This document shows, in pieces, positions 1-12,099 of a DNA stretch of 64,000 bases (position 1 is its first letter; each line of letters opens with the position of its first letter). Where the stretch lies: assembly GCF_901709675.1 (NCBI RefSeq), contig NC_051099.1:2976001-3040000 (forward strand). Reading direction: 5' to 3'. The translations under genes were made by a program, and so were the position numbers. Source of the DNA: Syngnathus acus. Taxonomy: Eukaryota > Chordata > Actinopteri > Syngnathiformes > Syngnathidae. The notes under the pieces are model-generated. The model was not told where the DNA came from. It worked only from the letters and a program-made list of their open reading frames with translations, and searched no databases.

Positions 1-3000
1 GCGCAATATTTTAGCCTCAAAGCCACAGTTGTTCACAAAAAGCTCGTTTTCTCCACTTGTTGGACAGAAACCGGTGATTTTGGTGTTCTACATACTGCCG
101 AATACTCAAAAATAGAAGAAGCTAGAAAATATTGTCCCAAGAGAAAAATGTGAACTCTGAGTAAATCAAGTCTTACACTTGATTGCAAGAAGAGTTTTTT
201 TTTTTTTTTTTACTTTTAGGAATAAACCCTCAGCCACGTTTTTGAGGAACACTATCTTTGAATGTCGGTCACGATGGGCGTATTTTCCGAAGCGCGGCCT
301 TTGAGCATTGGACGTCAAAGAAAAATCCCGCTTGACCGTTGGCCGACACACTAAAAGGAGCGAAGGTCAAGCGCTACGTAGCTTTCCCGATCCGGATTAA
401 AGCGCACTTACCAGAGAGACGCAACATTTCAAAGCGCCGCCGTCCTTTCTGTGGATATTGGCTAATTGCATCCGCGGCGACATTTACGTTGTTTGGTCGC
501 CGACGATATAAAAAAAGAGGTTAAACAGCGACACTTTTGAAATGAACACCTCCAAGCGTTGCGCCGATTTTGCAAATGGATATTTAATTATAACATGAGA
601 GAAGCTATGAGCTTTGTAAGCCGGCAGTGTTCGAGCGTCGCCTGCCTCATTATGCGCAGAATACTTTTCAACCGCCCACCCACTTTAGGCTAGCTTCAGG
701 CATTTTTGGATGTGTATTTTTATTTTATGGCGGTGGTGGGTAGTAGCCCGCAAGCGCGCAAACAAAAAATAAATTTCAAAGGACGCAAAATCTTCGCTAT
801 TTAACGTGTTACGCAATACGCGAGTCATCGGTCGCTTACTTTAAGGAAACAATATTTGGTTTGTTTGGTTTTTAGGATTTCAAACAATTGTCAAAATTCC
901 GAAATTTGTGTTTTGTTGCCATGACGACATGGGTATTTCTTTAATCCAGCTCACCGATCGTTTACATAGTATTGTTTGCGTTAATATCAACTTTTTATTT
1001 GCTTCGTTAATTTAGAGTCAGGTATCGTCAGTCTTTCAATTTAGGCACAGCAGTTTTTTTCCCTCGTGGTGGCAGCGCTTCATTACACGCGTGGCAGTGG
1101 ACTCAAACATTTAAACACCTGGCCAATGGAAGATGATTTTTGTTTTATTCCTCCCGTCAATTTTTTGTCAGGGAAAACACGCCCCCGTTAGCATCTGCGA
1201 CAACCTTGCCAAAAAAAGCCTCTGCTTCTTTTGAGCCCGCGCAGCGTTTCTGACATTTGTTGTCGTTGCACCTGTCACTTTTGCGCGTTCCCCTCGGCAA
1301 AGCATGTGTTTTTGTGTGTGTGTGTAATTTAAATATATATTTCGCAAGCAAGCTATAGCTTCAGGGGAGAGATTTCTTTTTTTCCCCGTGACATTTGCTG
1401 CAGGCATCAGATAATTTTACATCTCGTACCGCGGTTCAGCATGACATTTTTTTTTTTCCCCCTGCAATCTTTTTCTTAATTTTCAGCGACAAGGCTCGCA
1501 AGTACAACGAATCTGTGTCATCTTCCTCCCTCCAGAAGACAGAACTACCAGCTACTGGAAAACAGGTCGTTGCTGCTACGCTACTGCTCGGTTGCGAGTC
1601 AAACTGACCCATTTTCAACATCTGTATAATCAATTTTCTAAAAGTGCAACATGTTTTTCACTTCACCCAACCGGCGAAGTCAGTCATTTTGGGTTCAAGC
1701 AGAGATTTTACGTTGAATTCCAGGCAGGATCAAAAGGTAATTTAAAAAAAAAAAAAAACATATCCCCTCCGTCATTTCAAAATTGTCCAGCATAACAAAG
1801 AAAAGACCCATGCCCAAAAGTGAACATGAAGTCTGCCATTTTGGTTTGAAGTCGGCCATTTTTGGCTAATTACAACACTTAAACTAACCACTGGAGGAAT
1901 ATGAATTTTTAATTCCAAATGGGCCTCGATAGGCGGAGGAATTCCAGACAGCTGAAGTGCGAGACTGCCGGTGTGCATTCCCGACGACGTCGTCAGGGAC
2001 AAAATGTCAAGCGACGTCGGCTCTGTTCAAATTTGTATTCCGCCCAGTACGTTTGGAGATATCAGAAAGAGGGCCACCTTCAGTTTAACCTTTTCCACAC
2101 ATGTGTGCCAGGAGTGATAACTTATTTAATACGCTGATGTATGAGACTTGTCGTGGCACAAGAACGGCGCAATTAGACATACCGCCATTAAATCGGCGTA
2201 ACAACCGAGGGAGGGAAAAAAATGGGGAAGATGACAGAAGTGTCCTTGAAGGAGGCTTAAAAAAAGGACAAGTGATTGCATGATTGCATTTCAAAGCAAA
2301 AGTGTCAACGATTTGAGTCAAGAGCAAATTGACTGCTAAGAATAAGTCATCATGGTGACAACATTGTCGCTAAAACGTTTTTATCTCTAGTGAGTCATGG
2401 CTTGGATATTAAGTCAGTCTGTGATTGGATTTCAGAGAATTGTTTGACTAAAAGAGTCATTTTCTGCAAATGTATTTTCTTGTGCCAGAATGGGCTAAAA
2501 TGAGGGTGGGGGGGTTCAACATAAGCATGATGTAAAAAACTTAATTATTATGTGCAAACATTTTTTGTGTCAAATTATCAAAAAAGATAAGGTGAAGCCA
2601 CATAGAGGAACTGAATGAACAGTTTGAGAACACCATTGCATATTTTATTTACTGTGCCTAATCATGTCATCACCTTCGGGCCAAAACCTCACACAAGACA
2701 TCAAAATGGACACAATTGACGTGCGTGCGGGAAAGGGGCCGCTGTGCTTTCGGTCTCGCCGAAGTCTTAGCTTGGACGCCTCACAGGGCACGCTTCATCT
2801 AAGCGCTTGACAAAAGCTTCTTTTCAACACCCATACAAGACATCTGTGTTTAGAAGTCAATACAAAAACTAGACGAATAGCGACTCCAATCGAGTCTCAA
2901 AAACAAGTCAGCCTGCAAGGCCGTTTAATTGATGTGCGATACAAATTTGCCCATTCGCACAAGCTTAATTTCATGTCTGGCTCAGTCGTGAGACGTGTCA

Positions 3001-3076
3001 CGAGGGAAGAGAAGGAATGAACCTCTAAAAGTCACTCAGTAGCACACACTGGTGGGGGGAGAAGGAAGTTGGACCA

Positions 3077-3240
3077 GGTATTTTTATACCGGCCTTATTT
3101 CAAGGTATCATGACTTATAGAAGCTTCCGATACCAGCTACCGATACCAGAGGGGAGTAAGTCCTCCTTGGCAGTAGTTGGCGCTATACTGTGGCAGATTG
3201 CCATTAGCCAATTGTCATGTTTGTCAGAAAGATTTTTTCA
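3077..3240. repeat. Dispersed GATACC-type repeat, copy 1
   Basis: The segment holds GGTATC and its complement GATACC several times, then a piece reading roughly CAGTAGTTGGCGCTATAC, and ends near ATTTGTCAGAAAG-like sequence. The same order of motifs is found at about 10745-10940, and the first part alone at about 3905-3965. This suggests a short non-autonomous mobile element family. No coding capacity or clear terminal repeats were seen. Confidence 0.5.
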
Positions 3241-3904
3241 AAAGTACTTTTTACAGTATCAGTGAGTACTCAAAGCGTAAATTAGCGCTTGTGAACATCA
3301 AACTATGAGGTGCAGACCCTCGGAAGAAACGCGTAGGCTGTTGGACACAAGCCAAAGCTTGACGAGGACTGTTTCTGACAGCGGCGGCGGCGTTGTCCAA
3401 GAAGGTGACGCTAACAACGCTGACCACGAAGGCATGATCGGCCTGTGTGTGTGTGTGCGCATGTGTGTGTCGGTAGCAAGACTAGAGGCTGTTGAGGAGA
3501 GTGTTGTTTTTTTTTTTTACTGCCCACGTAGCCGTTTTTTTGTGCGGTAATGAAATTGAGGCAAGAAAATGAGTGAGACAGAGGAGCGATTGTGAAGCCA
3601 TGCCTGAACGGGAGCCCACTGCGCAGGCGATACGCAAAATGCAAAGTGCGGCCAATTATACGGGGAGAGGCGACCGTCGAGGCAGGGGGGCCGCGGCGGC
3701 TCAGGTGCTCCGAAATTGCTGGCCTGCCAGAGCTGGAATGCGCATCCCAGGCGATGTGACTTGCTAAAGAAAAGCTAGCCTACAAAACGGCTGCAAGGGT
3801 TTTTAATCACAAAACTATTCAAAACGGATTTATATTGGGTTTTTTTTGGCTGGCTATTTGTCACGCTAATTGAAGTTGACTGTAAAGCTGACAAAACATT
3901 CAGC

Positions 3905-3965
3905 CTTAATTTAAGGTATCGGGTACTCATGGAGACTGCCGATACCAGCCGCCGATACCTAATAA
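3905..3965. repeat. Dispersed GATACC-type repeat, partial copy
   Basis: A short piece with GGTATCGGGTACTCATGG followed by two GATACC motifs matches the first half of the copy at 3077-3240. The second half (the CAGTAG-TGGCGCTA part) is absent, so this looks like a truncated copy. Confidence 0.4.
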
Positions 3966-4615
3966 AAGATTGTGCAGCACGGATTTTACCATGCGTTGTC
4001 ATTCATGTCTATGACCTTTGCACCCGTTGCTGAAGCGAAGCGTTCATTCCGAAATATTACTGCCTGTACCAATAGCAATTTCGCCAACTGCCTCTACCTC
4101 TTGACCCCCATCTCTGTCTTACCTTCAGCAATTCCAACACAGTTACCAAACCTCTTGCCAATCTTGATACTTCCAACCCACCCCCTTTCCCATACCTTCT
4201 GCCTAGTCCAATCTCGATCGCCGTGTTCAAGACATGTTCTTCGCAAAGCATTACAAAACGGTGCCAAGAAGCCAAACCATTTGTCATCTCTGCCCTGTCA
4301 TGAGGAAGGAATTGTTTCTATTTACGCTTAAAGATGATCTTTGTGCAAGCACCGGTTTATGTGGGACACACTACTCGGATTATCTCTTGTATAAGAGGGA
4401 CCAAGACGCAGTGAATAAATCAAAACGGGGATCTTGTTACAATGATACAATTGTATTTGCTTTAAATAAGTGCTACAGCACTTGCAGTGCATCCATCTCC
4501 CAGAGCAGCAGCAGCTACCTCTGCAGTTGCACAAATTTGGCACTATCGCTCCTCTATGCAACACAAATGTGAACCCCACTGGAAGGAAGTAGAACTGGAA
4601 GGGAGGGGTACTCAC

Positions 4616-5071
4616 CACATGAAAGCGCCTCCACCACCACGTAGACGAGGAGCGTCCGCGTGCAATCCCGTGCACTTGACATGGTACAATTCCCAGCAGG
4701 TGGATGGATGTTTTAAATCCCAGAATCAGTGAATCGTTCTCAGTTGAATCAATGGATGGATGGGTCTCTGAACGGGAGGGGGGGGGGGGGGTCACCAAGC
4801 GGAGTCCCGCCGATGCGCGTCCTCTCCCGGCCAAAAGAGAGCGTTCGCGCACCCCCTCTGGAAGTTCCGAAGCGACACCCCAAAAATCATCAATCACACG
4901 GAAAATGTCGTCTTCCACGCTAAAAATTGGCTTGTTGATGTAGAAATCAAATATAGTTCCTTGAAGGTGAAGGAACACCGGCTGAATCCGCACCGCCGCG
5001 TCCGACCTGTCACTCACAGTTCCTGGGCATCTTCGGAGGAATGACGCGGGGATGGAAGTGGAAGTGCATTT
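4616..5071 (-). other. Exon-like segments of an unrecognised gene (weak)
   Basis: Two minus-strand segments look like exons but cannot be assigned. 5018-5071 (54 nt) lies between a pyrimidine-rich acceptor ending CCCTGCAG and a strong donor GTGAGT. 4616-4682 begins with ATG, encodes a short stretch with a hydrophobic run (residues about 9-18, TLLVYVVVEA), and ends at a donor GTGAGT. This could be a signal-peptide exon with an upstream exon, the rest of the gene lying leftwards. No downstream exon was recognised in 1-4600, so chance matches remain likely. Confidence 0.15.
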
Positions 5072-8000
5072 CTGCAGGGAGAAGAAACCTGGCAGGGCTC
5101 GCTGGCTTGCGCGGTGTGGCTCGCAGGGGGGGGGGGGGAGAAAAAAAAGTCCGGCGAGTTTTTTCTCGCTTATTCCCGTTGTACTTTGGGGCTTTGGAAG
5201 CGGGTGGCTTGGAACATCCTCGGGGTCACCGGAGTCCCTACAAGTCTCCGCGGCTCTTGCATAGAATGATCGGTCTTTGGAGTCATGGACACTCGGACCG
5301 GTGGTCGTCTAGCCGGGCTGCTTTAACGGAGGAGGGGAGGCTTGGGTTTGCCGGTTCCGCCTCTTGGAGTGCTTTCAAAGTGGACGTGCTCACCTTACTG
5401 ACAAGAAATCTGGCTTCGAGTCGTCAAGGCGGCTATGTTGTTATGCGGCGGGGTTCCGGTTGGGGCTGTCAAAATAAAAGTGCACAAACCCGGAGTCGTC
5501 AAGTTGTGTGTTTTTTTGTTTTTTTTACGTCGAGTTTTAAAGCGGTGCCATTATTTACAACAAAAAGCCACAAGATGGCGACAAACTAATAAAAGTTAAA
5601 GGTAAAACAATAAATACTTTTTTTACTATGATGTAATTTACTAGCGGAGCAACCAAGCTGGATATTAGCATACTAACTAGCCCGTGTTGTGCCCTAAGCC
5701 GCTGACCCTGGCTCTTTACCATTTTCCTCTTCGGTTGGTCTTCTTAAAAACAAATTTGTGAGCTTGGCACACTTGGCAGCAGCATCCTGTAAAGCCTTTC
5801 TTTTTTATATAGGAGCTTTTTGAGCTACGCCTGTTTTTTTGTCCATCGTTTAATTCAATGGCTACACCTCTTCCGTACACCTACCGTCATCCAGGCATGA
5901 AGCTGAATCGGACTCTATCAACTTCAATGAGTACGAGGGGGGGAAGATGGTTGGCGGGAATTTGAACATGCAATGGTATACCCCAATGTTACGCACGGGA
6001 AAGAGAACTACAATGCAAAAAAACGTGTTCTATGACATTTGTGTGGTGGATTTTCTTGAGTTAAAACCATTTATGCAACTTAGTTGGGTTGTAGCCCATA
6101 AATGATGACCGGGGCCCACCCCCATATTGAAGTCTTCCCTTCAGCTAGCCTCTTCCAGGCGCGCAAACTAAATTAGACTCTACCAATTAGTGGTGGTGGG
6201 GGTGGGTGAAGGTTTAAACTTGTAAAGGTATCTCCCAACTTTAGACACGGGGAAGAAGAGAACTGCAATGCAAAAGGGGTGTTGTAGGTTCAAATATAGT
6301 GAAATTAAAAATGAATTGAGTCAATTAAATTGAAATAAAACTATAGAATTTAATGAAGCTTTATTAACTTGTAGCCTGTAAAATGATGGGCCCCACATTG
6401 GAGCGGCCCATCGGGAAACGTCCCGCACGCCATTGGATGTAAATATTTCAATGTGTGATTGGGTGAATGAAGAAATTTCAAAATGACATTATTATCATTC
6501 GTGCTGTTATTACGATTTAACTTGTTTTGCATACCCACTGCTTTAGGGGATAAACAACATTATCTGAATAAGTAAAATAATTCAATTTATTATTATGAGG
6601 CCATTTCACTATGCCATTGAAGTGTTTATTTTATCCTTCGTCTTCGCGTAAAAACGAGAATTACACAATATCATTTCAAGAAGCATATTTCACCTCATTT
6701 TACCCTCATTCCAAACATAGTTCTTGGTTGAGAGATATACTTTTATTTTTATTTTAAACCGGAAGTGTAGTTTTCGAAATTGCCCCTATTAAGCACGGTG
6801 AATTTGAGCACCTCTCTTCCCCACAAAAAAATTAATCTCGAGAGTGGCAGTGCAGACGAGACAGCTAGTCTGATCGTCCTTTATTGAATGAACATGGTGA
6901 GGCGTTATTGATGAGAGGAGCATTGATTCCACTAATGCTTCTGTTATGAATGAATTGCACTTCTGAACTACTAATCGTATTAGTTGATTTTTACTTTTTG
7001 GTCTTGGACTCAAACGACTGCAATTAAAGGGTTAAGAGTGAGGCTAATGGCTATTCACTTGTGATTTACAAGTGGTAAAATAAGTTAATTGCATCATAAA
7101 ATGCCATTAAAACACGCAGTCTTAACTGAGGCCACCTTTCAGACTTCAGAGTCGGAATTTCATCCCCTAAATTTTCACAATTTTCCAACATCGGTGCAGT
7201 TTCTTTGCAGTCGCAGCACAGCATTCATATAAGAATGTTCCACTGTTGTTTGCCGAATATTTCCGACAACAAAGTACAAGCGGTTTTAATAAATCAACAA
7301 ATGAAGTAATCAGATTAAACTAAAAAAAAATCAATTTAAATAAAAAACAATTGCTTGTATACCTACAAGTTAATAGAGTATTCTTCAAGCCTTACGTTTT
7401 AAGGCATTAATGCAAATGCACCTAAATGAAACGAATTTCACTAAACAGCTGCTGCATCAGTGGGAGGTGATAAAATTCATTTTCTTCAAGCATCTGTTGT
7501 TTTTTTACAACTTCTGATTTCCAGCACAATGGCATGTCACTTTGCCCACGAGTCATGCGATTAGTCATTTAGCCGACTGCGCCTCATCAAAAATTGATAC
7601 AAAAAACATGATCCAGACATCTGTTGCTCATCATTTGTTTTTCATTTGAACATGATGGAATTAATAGGCAGTTCAAAACGGCAGCAAAGAGCTTGTGGGT
7701 AATTACTACTGCTACTAAATGCCTTACCTGCAATAGTCGTTTGGTAATCCCCGTGGAATCTGGTGATTGTAGGGTAATTGGAACCCGGTTTATGATGTGT
7801 CACATGGTACATCTATTCAGCAAGCAGACTTATTTTTAGAAGAAATAATGTTTCGTTAAAGCCTTTGGTGTTCCCATATATCACGTTTAATTGTCTTTTG
7901 TGTAGTAGTCAACCTCAACAAAGAGCCAACTAACGCCGCCATAAACAGGTAAATGAGTAAAGCTAAGTACAATACAAGACAGGAGTGGTTTGGTCCACAA

Positions 8001-8240
8001 ATTTGCACGTTGGCCAAGTCGAGCCCAAAATGAAATAGAAAAAAAAAAGTTTCCTTTTCAAGTAAAAATTTGCCATTGATTGGAGACGTTGCCTCCGTTT
8101 CCACCGGGTGGCGCTTCGATGGCTTTCAGTCCGCGAACTCGACATCGAAGCAGAGTCGTCGAAACGCACGATTGCAAGCTTGCGGGGAACTGGCCCGCTC
8201 GCTATTCCAGGCTGGCGGGCACGGTCCGGTCAGCTCCTCC
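5072..8240. other. Intergenic DNA downstream of arfip2
   Basis: Apart from the tandem duplication at 5865-6412, nothing with coding support was seen. The right end should include the arfip2 3' UTR. A variant poly(A) signal ATTAAA on the minus strand lies at 7886-7891, about 350 nt beyond the arfip2 stop codon, and is a plausible but unproven end signal. Confidence 0.4.
5865..6412. repeat. Imperfect tandem duplication, unit about 280 bp
   Basis: Matching landmarks recur about 280 bp apart. CCTCTTCC...GACTCTA lies at about 5867 and again at about 6149. CACGGG-AAGAGAACT-CAATGCAAAA lies at about 5994 and 6246. TGTAGCC-TAAATGATG followed by GGGCCC lies at about 6090 and 6370. The two units have diverged by substitutions and small indels. 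No gene is present in it. Confidence 0.6.
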
Positions 8241-10666
8241 TCACGACTCCTCCAGCCAGGACGGCTTGTCGGCTCCGGGCGGCTTCAGCTTGATGTTGAA
8301 GTGCTCGAGCGTTTGCTGCAGCTGCTGTTGGTTGCCGGCGAAGTACGCCGAGATGGCGTTGTGGAAGAGCAGCAGCTGCTTGTGCATGACCTTCACCTGA
8401 GGAGGGGCCGCGAGCACAAGCCACATCACCATGGGCTCGTTTACGCCGCATTGTCAACGTTGCCTCCGGTACCTTGTTCTCCTCCAGGAAGTTGAGTTTG
8501 ACGCAGACGTCCGAGCGCAGTCGTTCGTACTTGTCTTTCTGGACTTGGTACTGCCGCTGCGCCGCGTCTATGCGGGCCACGGCCGCCGCATCCCGAGGCC
8601 CCAAGCTGAGCTCCTCCAGGTCCGAGCGGTACGCGTCGAATTCCAACCTGAAAGCCAAAGACGCAATTTTGAGAGAGGCGTGATGACAGAGCGACTATCT
8701 TTTTGTCTCCTTACCTGGCATTTTCAAACATCTTGATGGTCATGAGCGTGTCCTCCATGGTCTTGTTGACCAGCGTGTTGATGCTGCACACAAAGAAGTT
8801 GATGGCGCCGAGCAGAGTCTCGCCGTTGTTGCACAGCAGCTTTTGCGTTTCGGCGTTGTAGCCAAACTCGTCCTGCAAAGACGGGTACGATGTTACGGAA
8901 CCGCCGGATGGAGGCCTGGTTTACGAGGGACCCGAGATCGGAACGGTCCCGCTCTCTCTCTCTACGTCTATCGTGTGGTTTCTGTTGCAGTCATCACCCG
9001 AAGCTCCGGCGACTTTTGACTCAGGTCGGCGAAGGTGTCGCCCAGCGCCTGCTGCGTCTGCACCATGTTGTAGAAATGATCGGTCAGCGCTCGGGCCAGT
9101 CTCAGCACGCTCTCGTATTTGCGCTTGGTGTCCCGCAGTAGCTCAATCTGCGCCTCCAGCTCGAGGTCCACCGTCCGCGAGCCGCGCCCAAAACGTTCCG
9201 AGAACATCTGCTTGGTGCACTTAAAAAAATCATAATAATAATAATTGGAAGCAGCTGAAATGCGGAACCATTGCAAGTGCCTCCAGCTTTGTACCTTGTA
9301 AGTGTTGAGACCCCATTTCTTGACGCTCTCCAGCTTCTCCGCCGCCACGCCTCGGGCGGCCTCATCCGCCGCCGCGGACGATCCAGAACCTGCGGCGGAA
9401 AAATCAAGCCCAAGCTGGAGGAAGCCAAACATTGTCAGGACAGAAGCAGCCTGCCAAGAAGGACCACGCGCAAAGCAAGACGAGAGCTGAAAGGCTGCTT
9501 GTGTTCGATAGAAGGAAGCCCACAACGCCAACAAGAAAATGGCATAAAAACCTGCGACCAGGATCCGTTTGTTAAAGTCGGGATTGTAGCGCACGGCCGG
9601 GCCTGAGAGACACAGTTGAGGTGCACGAGCGTCAGCGCCGACGCGGCCGGGCGGCCGACGCGGTTGCTACCTTTGATGGATCCGGTGGGGATGACGACGC
9701 CCTGTGCCGAACCGCCGTAGCCGCCCGACACGATGCTGGTCTCGTTGAGGTTCGGACCCGATACCATCACCTGCTGCAGGTCCTGGCCACAGAAGGAGAG
9801 GGGGGTAGGGTTGGCGGGTCCAGATAGAAGGCAAGGATGAGATGAGGATTTCTACGGGAAGCCGGCTATTCCCGAGACGACGGCGTTGGAAAGGTTAAGT
9901 GAAGGAAACGAGTCGCACTGACGCGTTTTGAAGCCTTCTCCATTTGGGAAGTGCTTAAGGGGAACGTGACCCGTGTCACCTGATTTATATTGGCGTGTTA
10001 GTAGCGGATTAGAAAGGTCACTCGGGTGACAGTGGCTGGCGTGTTAGTGGCGGGCGGGCGGCACACTTGCACACGCGTGTGCTCGGCCCACCAGCAATCT
10101 TTTGGGCCACTGTCCGCATACGCATGCAAATGGCCGCCCACTCTGGGCAGCTTCCTACCTTCTCATCTAAATGCCACTGCCGCTTTGTCGCCTGCACACA
10201 GACCACCACAAACAAACAAGCAAGAACGACGAGGACAAAAAGAAAAACATGTCTGAAATCAGCAGCATTCCAAAGAAAACCAAGGCCGCGCCCAAAGAGC
10301 CACACCGAGTGTGACGGCCATGACGGAAAACACTACCGACTCGACTTTTGGGCACGCGCGCACACACAATGCCACGTTGCGCCTAACTGCTGTTGCTATG
10401 GTGACCGGTCGCTAGCTGGCAGTCAACGCCGGAGTCTGTGTCCGCATTTGGTGAAGGAACTTGCAGGTGTGTTTGTCCAGGGCGTGCAGAAGCCACGCAC
10501 CACTTCAACTCAGGTCGTCGCGGTAATCTGGATTCACGGCGACCGATATGCGATTGAGTCGGCCGGCGGTGGGTTGTACCTGCTCCAGGCTATCGTCCTC
10601 CGCTAGCGTGCTCATGTCACCGTTGCTGTTGATGGGGATCTCCACGGTGGCCGCTTTGCTCATCAT
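8241..10666 (-). CDS. arfip2: Arfaptin-2 (BAR-domain protein), 8 coding exons
   Basis: Arfaptins bind GTP-loaded Arl1, Arf and Rac proteins and sense curved membrane at the trans-Golgi through a crescent BAR dimer. Coding exons: 10580-10666, 9671-9782, 9552-9602, 9295-9389, 8998-9219, 8715-8872, 8473-8647, 8241-8396. Phases agree throughout and give about 351 residues, close to the known vertebrate length near 341. The disordered N-terminus has the family motif [20 protein letters not shown]. The BAR domain starts at [13 protein letters not shown] and covers [20 protein letters not shown], the [13 protein letters not shown] region and a C-terminal [14 protein letters not shown]. The start chosen is the first ATG of an ATG-ATG pair. 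No in-frame ATG was seen upstream in that exon. arfaptin-2 is preferred over arfaptin-1 from the N-terminus (KAATVEIPI) and the dchs1 neighbour. The 51-nt third exon is unusual (see findings). Confidence 0.95.
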
Positions 10667-10744
10667 GCCATCCGCCGCGGCGCCCTGGAAGGGACAGACA
10701 GAAAAACGCACCAAATGTCACGACGACAGAAAAATAAATAAATC

Positions 10745-10940
10745 AGGTATTTTGACAAGGGATGGTCTGGTACCACTATCGGGTTTCGCTACGGGGCGTT
10801 TTGCCAATGTATCGGTAGCGTCAAAGCAATACCAGTTGCCAATACAAAAGAAAAAAGACAAATCGGACTTTTCGCCAGTAGATGGCGCTACACTACTGAG
10901 GTCTGACACATTGTGAAACATTTCTATTTGTCAGAAGGAA
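10745..10940. repeat. Dispersed GATACC-type repeat, copy 2
   Basis: This segment in the first arfip2 intron shares with 3077-3240 an AGGTATTTT start, ACTATCGG and ATCGGTAG-like motifs, then CAGTAGATGGCGCTACAC and an end at ATTTGTCAGAA. The shared order of motifs rather than any single word supports common origin. Confidence 0.45.
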
Positions 10941-11584
10941 AGAAACAAAGAAAAAAATAAATGGAAGTGCAGAAATCCACCATTGCCCAACCATCCTGAT
11001 GATTTTATTTATTGCCTTATTTGTTTTTTTGTGTCGTGAGATTGTCTGACGCGTTTAGTTGTTTTCTGGCATTTGGCTTCCAAAGACGCCATAATTGCCC
11101 TGCGAACACGGACGTGCAAAAGGAACTCAACGTGGCAATCCAAGTTTGAGAATTACAGATTGACCACGTTTGCAGTTATTTGGCAACATCACCAACATTT
11201 TTTTAACATGACCTTTTTACCCGGCGCGCATGAACCACGATAAAAAATGATTTTTTTTTTGTCAGACTCGTCGGTGACGTTGAGCTGCCATATGGCAGGT
11301 GTATTCGCTCAGGTGTCAAAGTCTCTTCCGTGCCACTCACCGACGATATGACAGCTCTTCTGACATTTTAACGACACAGCAGTTGGACTCAAACGGATTT
11401 CTTTTTTTTACTCCAAATTATTCTTACCTGGTTGCATTTAATCTGGAAAAAAAGGCCCGATTTGAAGTAGCTTCGCGCCGCTCACACACTCGATCGTAAC
11501 CGACGTACTCAAAACGAAATGTGCATTTTAGTCAATCAAATAAAATAAAAATAAAAAAAATCTGGGAAAATGCAAGCAAATTAC

Positions 11585-11700
11585 CTTCCCGGAGTTTGTG
11601 GTTCCGGTTCTGCTGGTCCCCCGAATGCTAGCGGGCAGGCGAACAAACTGCTAGCGGCCACGACGAAGCATTTCCGGCTTTGCTTATAACAAGCACTGCA
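11585..11700 (-). other. arfip2: Possible arfip2 5' untranslated exon
   Basis: A donor-like sequence GGGAAG/GTAATT lies at 11585 on the minus strand, about 900 bp upstream of the first coding exon. Read in the frame that joins to the coding exon, the segment meets a stop and has no ATG. If it is used it must therefore be untranslated. The upper boundary given is only a guess. Confidence 0.3.
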
Positions 11701-11824
11701 CGGTGGGGGAACATTTGTCAGCACAAAATGGGAATTGTTGTTTTTGTGAAGCTTCTTCTTGTCTTTGTTGTTGTTGAGGCAAAGCAAACAGGCTGCTCAC
11801 TGACTGAGCAGCCAAGAAAACGGC

Positions 11825-11930
11825 AGTTACGGCGGAAGTGACGCGTCTCCAAGAGTCTTTATTTTTGGAAAGAGGAGTCACTCCGTGAACGATTGCGGTG
11901 AGCAAGTCACTATTTAACAATGACGTCACG
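11825..11930 (-). promoter_or_regulatory. Probable arfip2 promoter region with CRE and ETS-like sites
   Basis: A perfect palindromic cAMP-response element TGACGTCA is at 11921-11928. A GCGGAAGTGACGC stretch at about 11831-11843 combines an ETS core (GGAAGT) with a CRE half-site (TGACG). Both lie just upstream of the possible untranslated arfip2 exon. Such pairs are common in housekeeping promoters. No TATA box was seen at the expected spacing. Confidence 0.4.
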
Positions 11931-12098
11931 GTTGTTGGGAGCTACTCTGCTGCCCCCTGTTGGCGATGAGATCAACATAAGCCACACACGGTTGTTGGGA
12001 GCTACTCTGCTGCCCCCTGTTGGCGATGAGATCTACAAAAGGAAGCCACACATGGTTGTTGGAAGCTACTCTGCTGCCCCCTGTTGGCGATAAGCTTT
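11929..12098. repeat. Three-copy minisatellite, unit about 60 bp
   Basis: A unit containing GGTTGTTGGGAGCTACTCTG then CTGCCCCCTGTTGGCGATGAG starts at about 11929, 11989 and 12053. Copies one and two are almost identical. Copy three carries a few substitutions. The first unit begins directly after the TGACGTCA site. Confidence 0.9.
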
Positions 12099-12099
12099 A

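Larger units (their letters stand above)
1..4600. other. Intergenic DNA, no gene recognised
   Basis: I found no open frame with a recognisable domain and no run of exons with good splice sites on either strand. The stretch is AT-rich with homopolymer runs (for example T-tract near 197-210). It contains two copies of a GATACC-type repeat, listed separately. It may be an intron or flank of a gene outside the window, but nothing here shows it. Confidence 0.5.

Noticed and set aside
4328-5017. Minus-strand open frame of about 229 codons
   Set aside because: It crosses better splice signals, has no recognisable domain and begins at a non-ATG codon, so it is most likely a chance frame.
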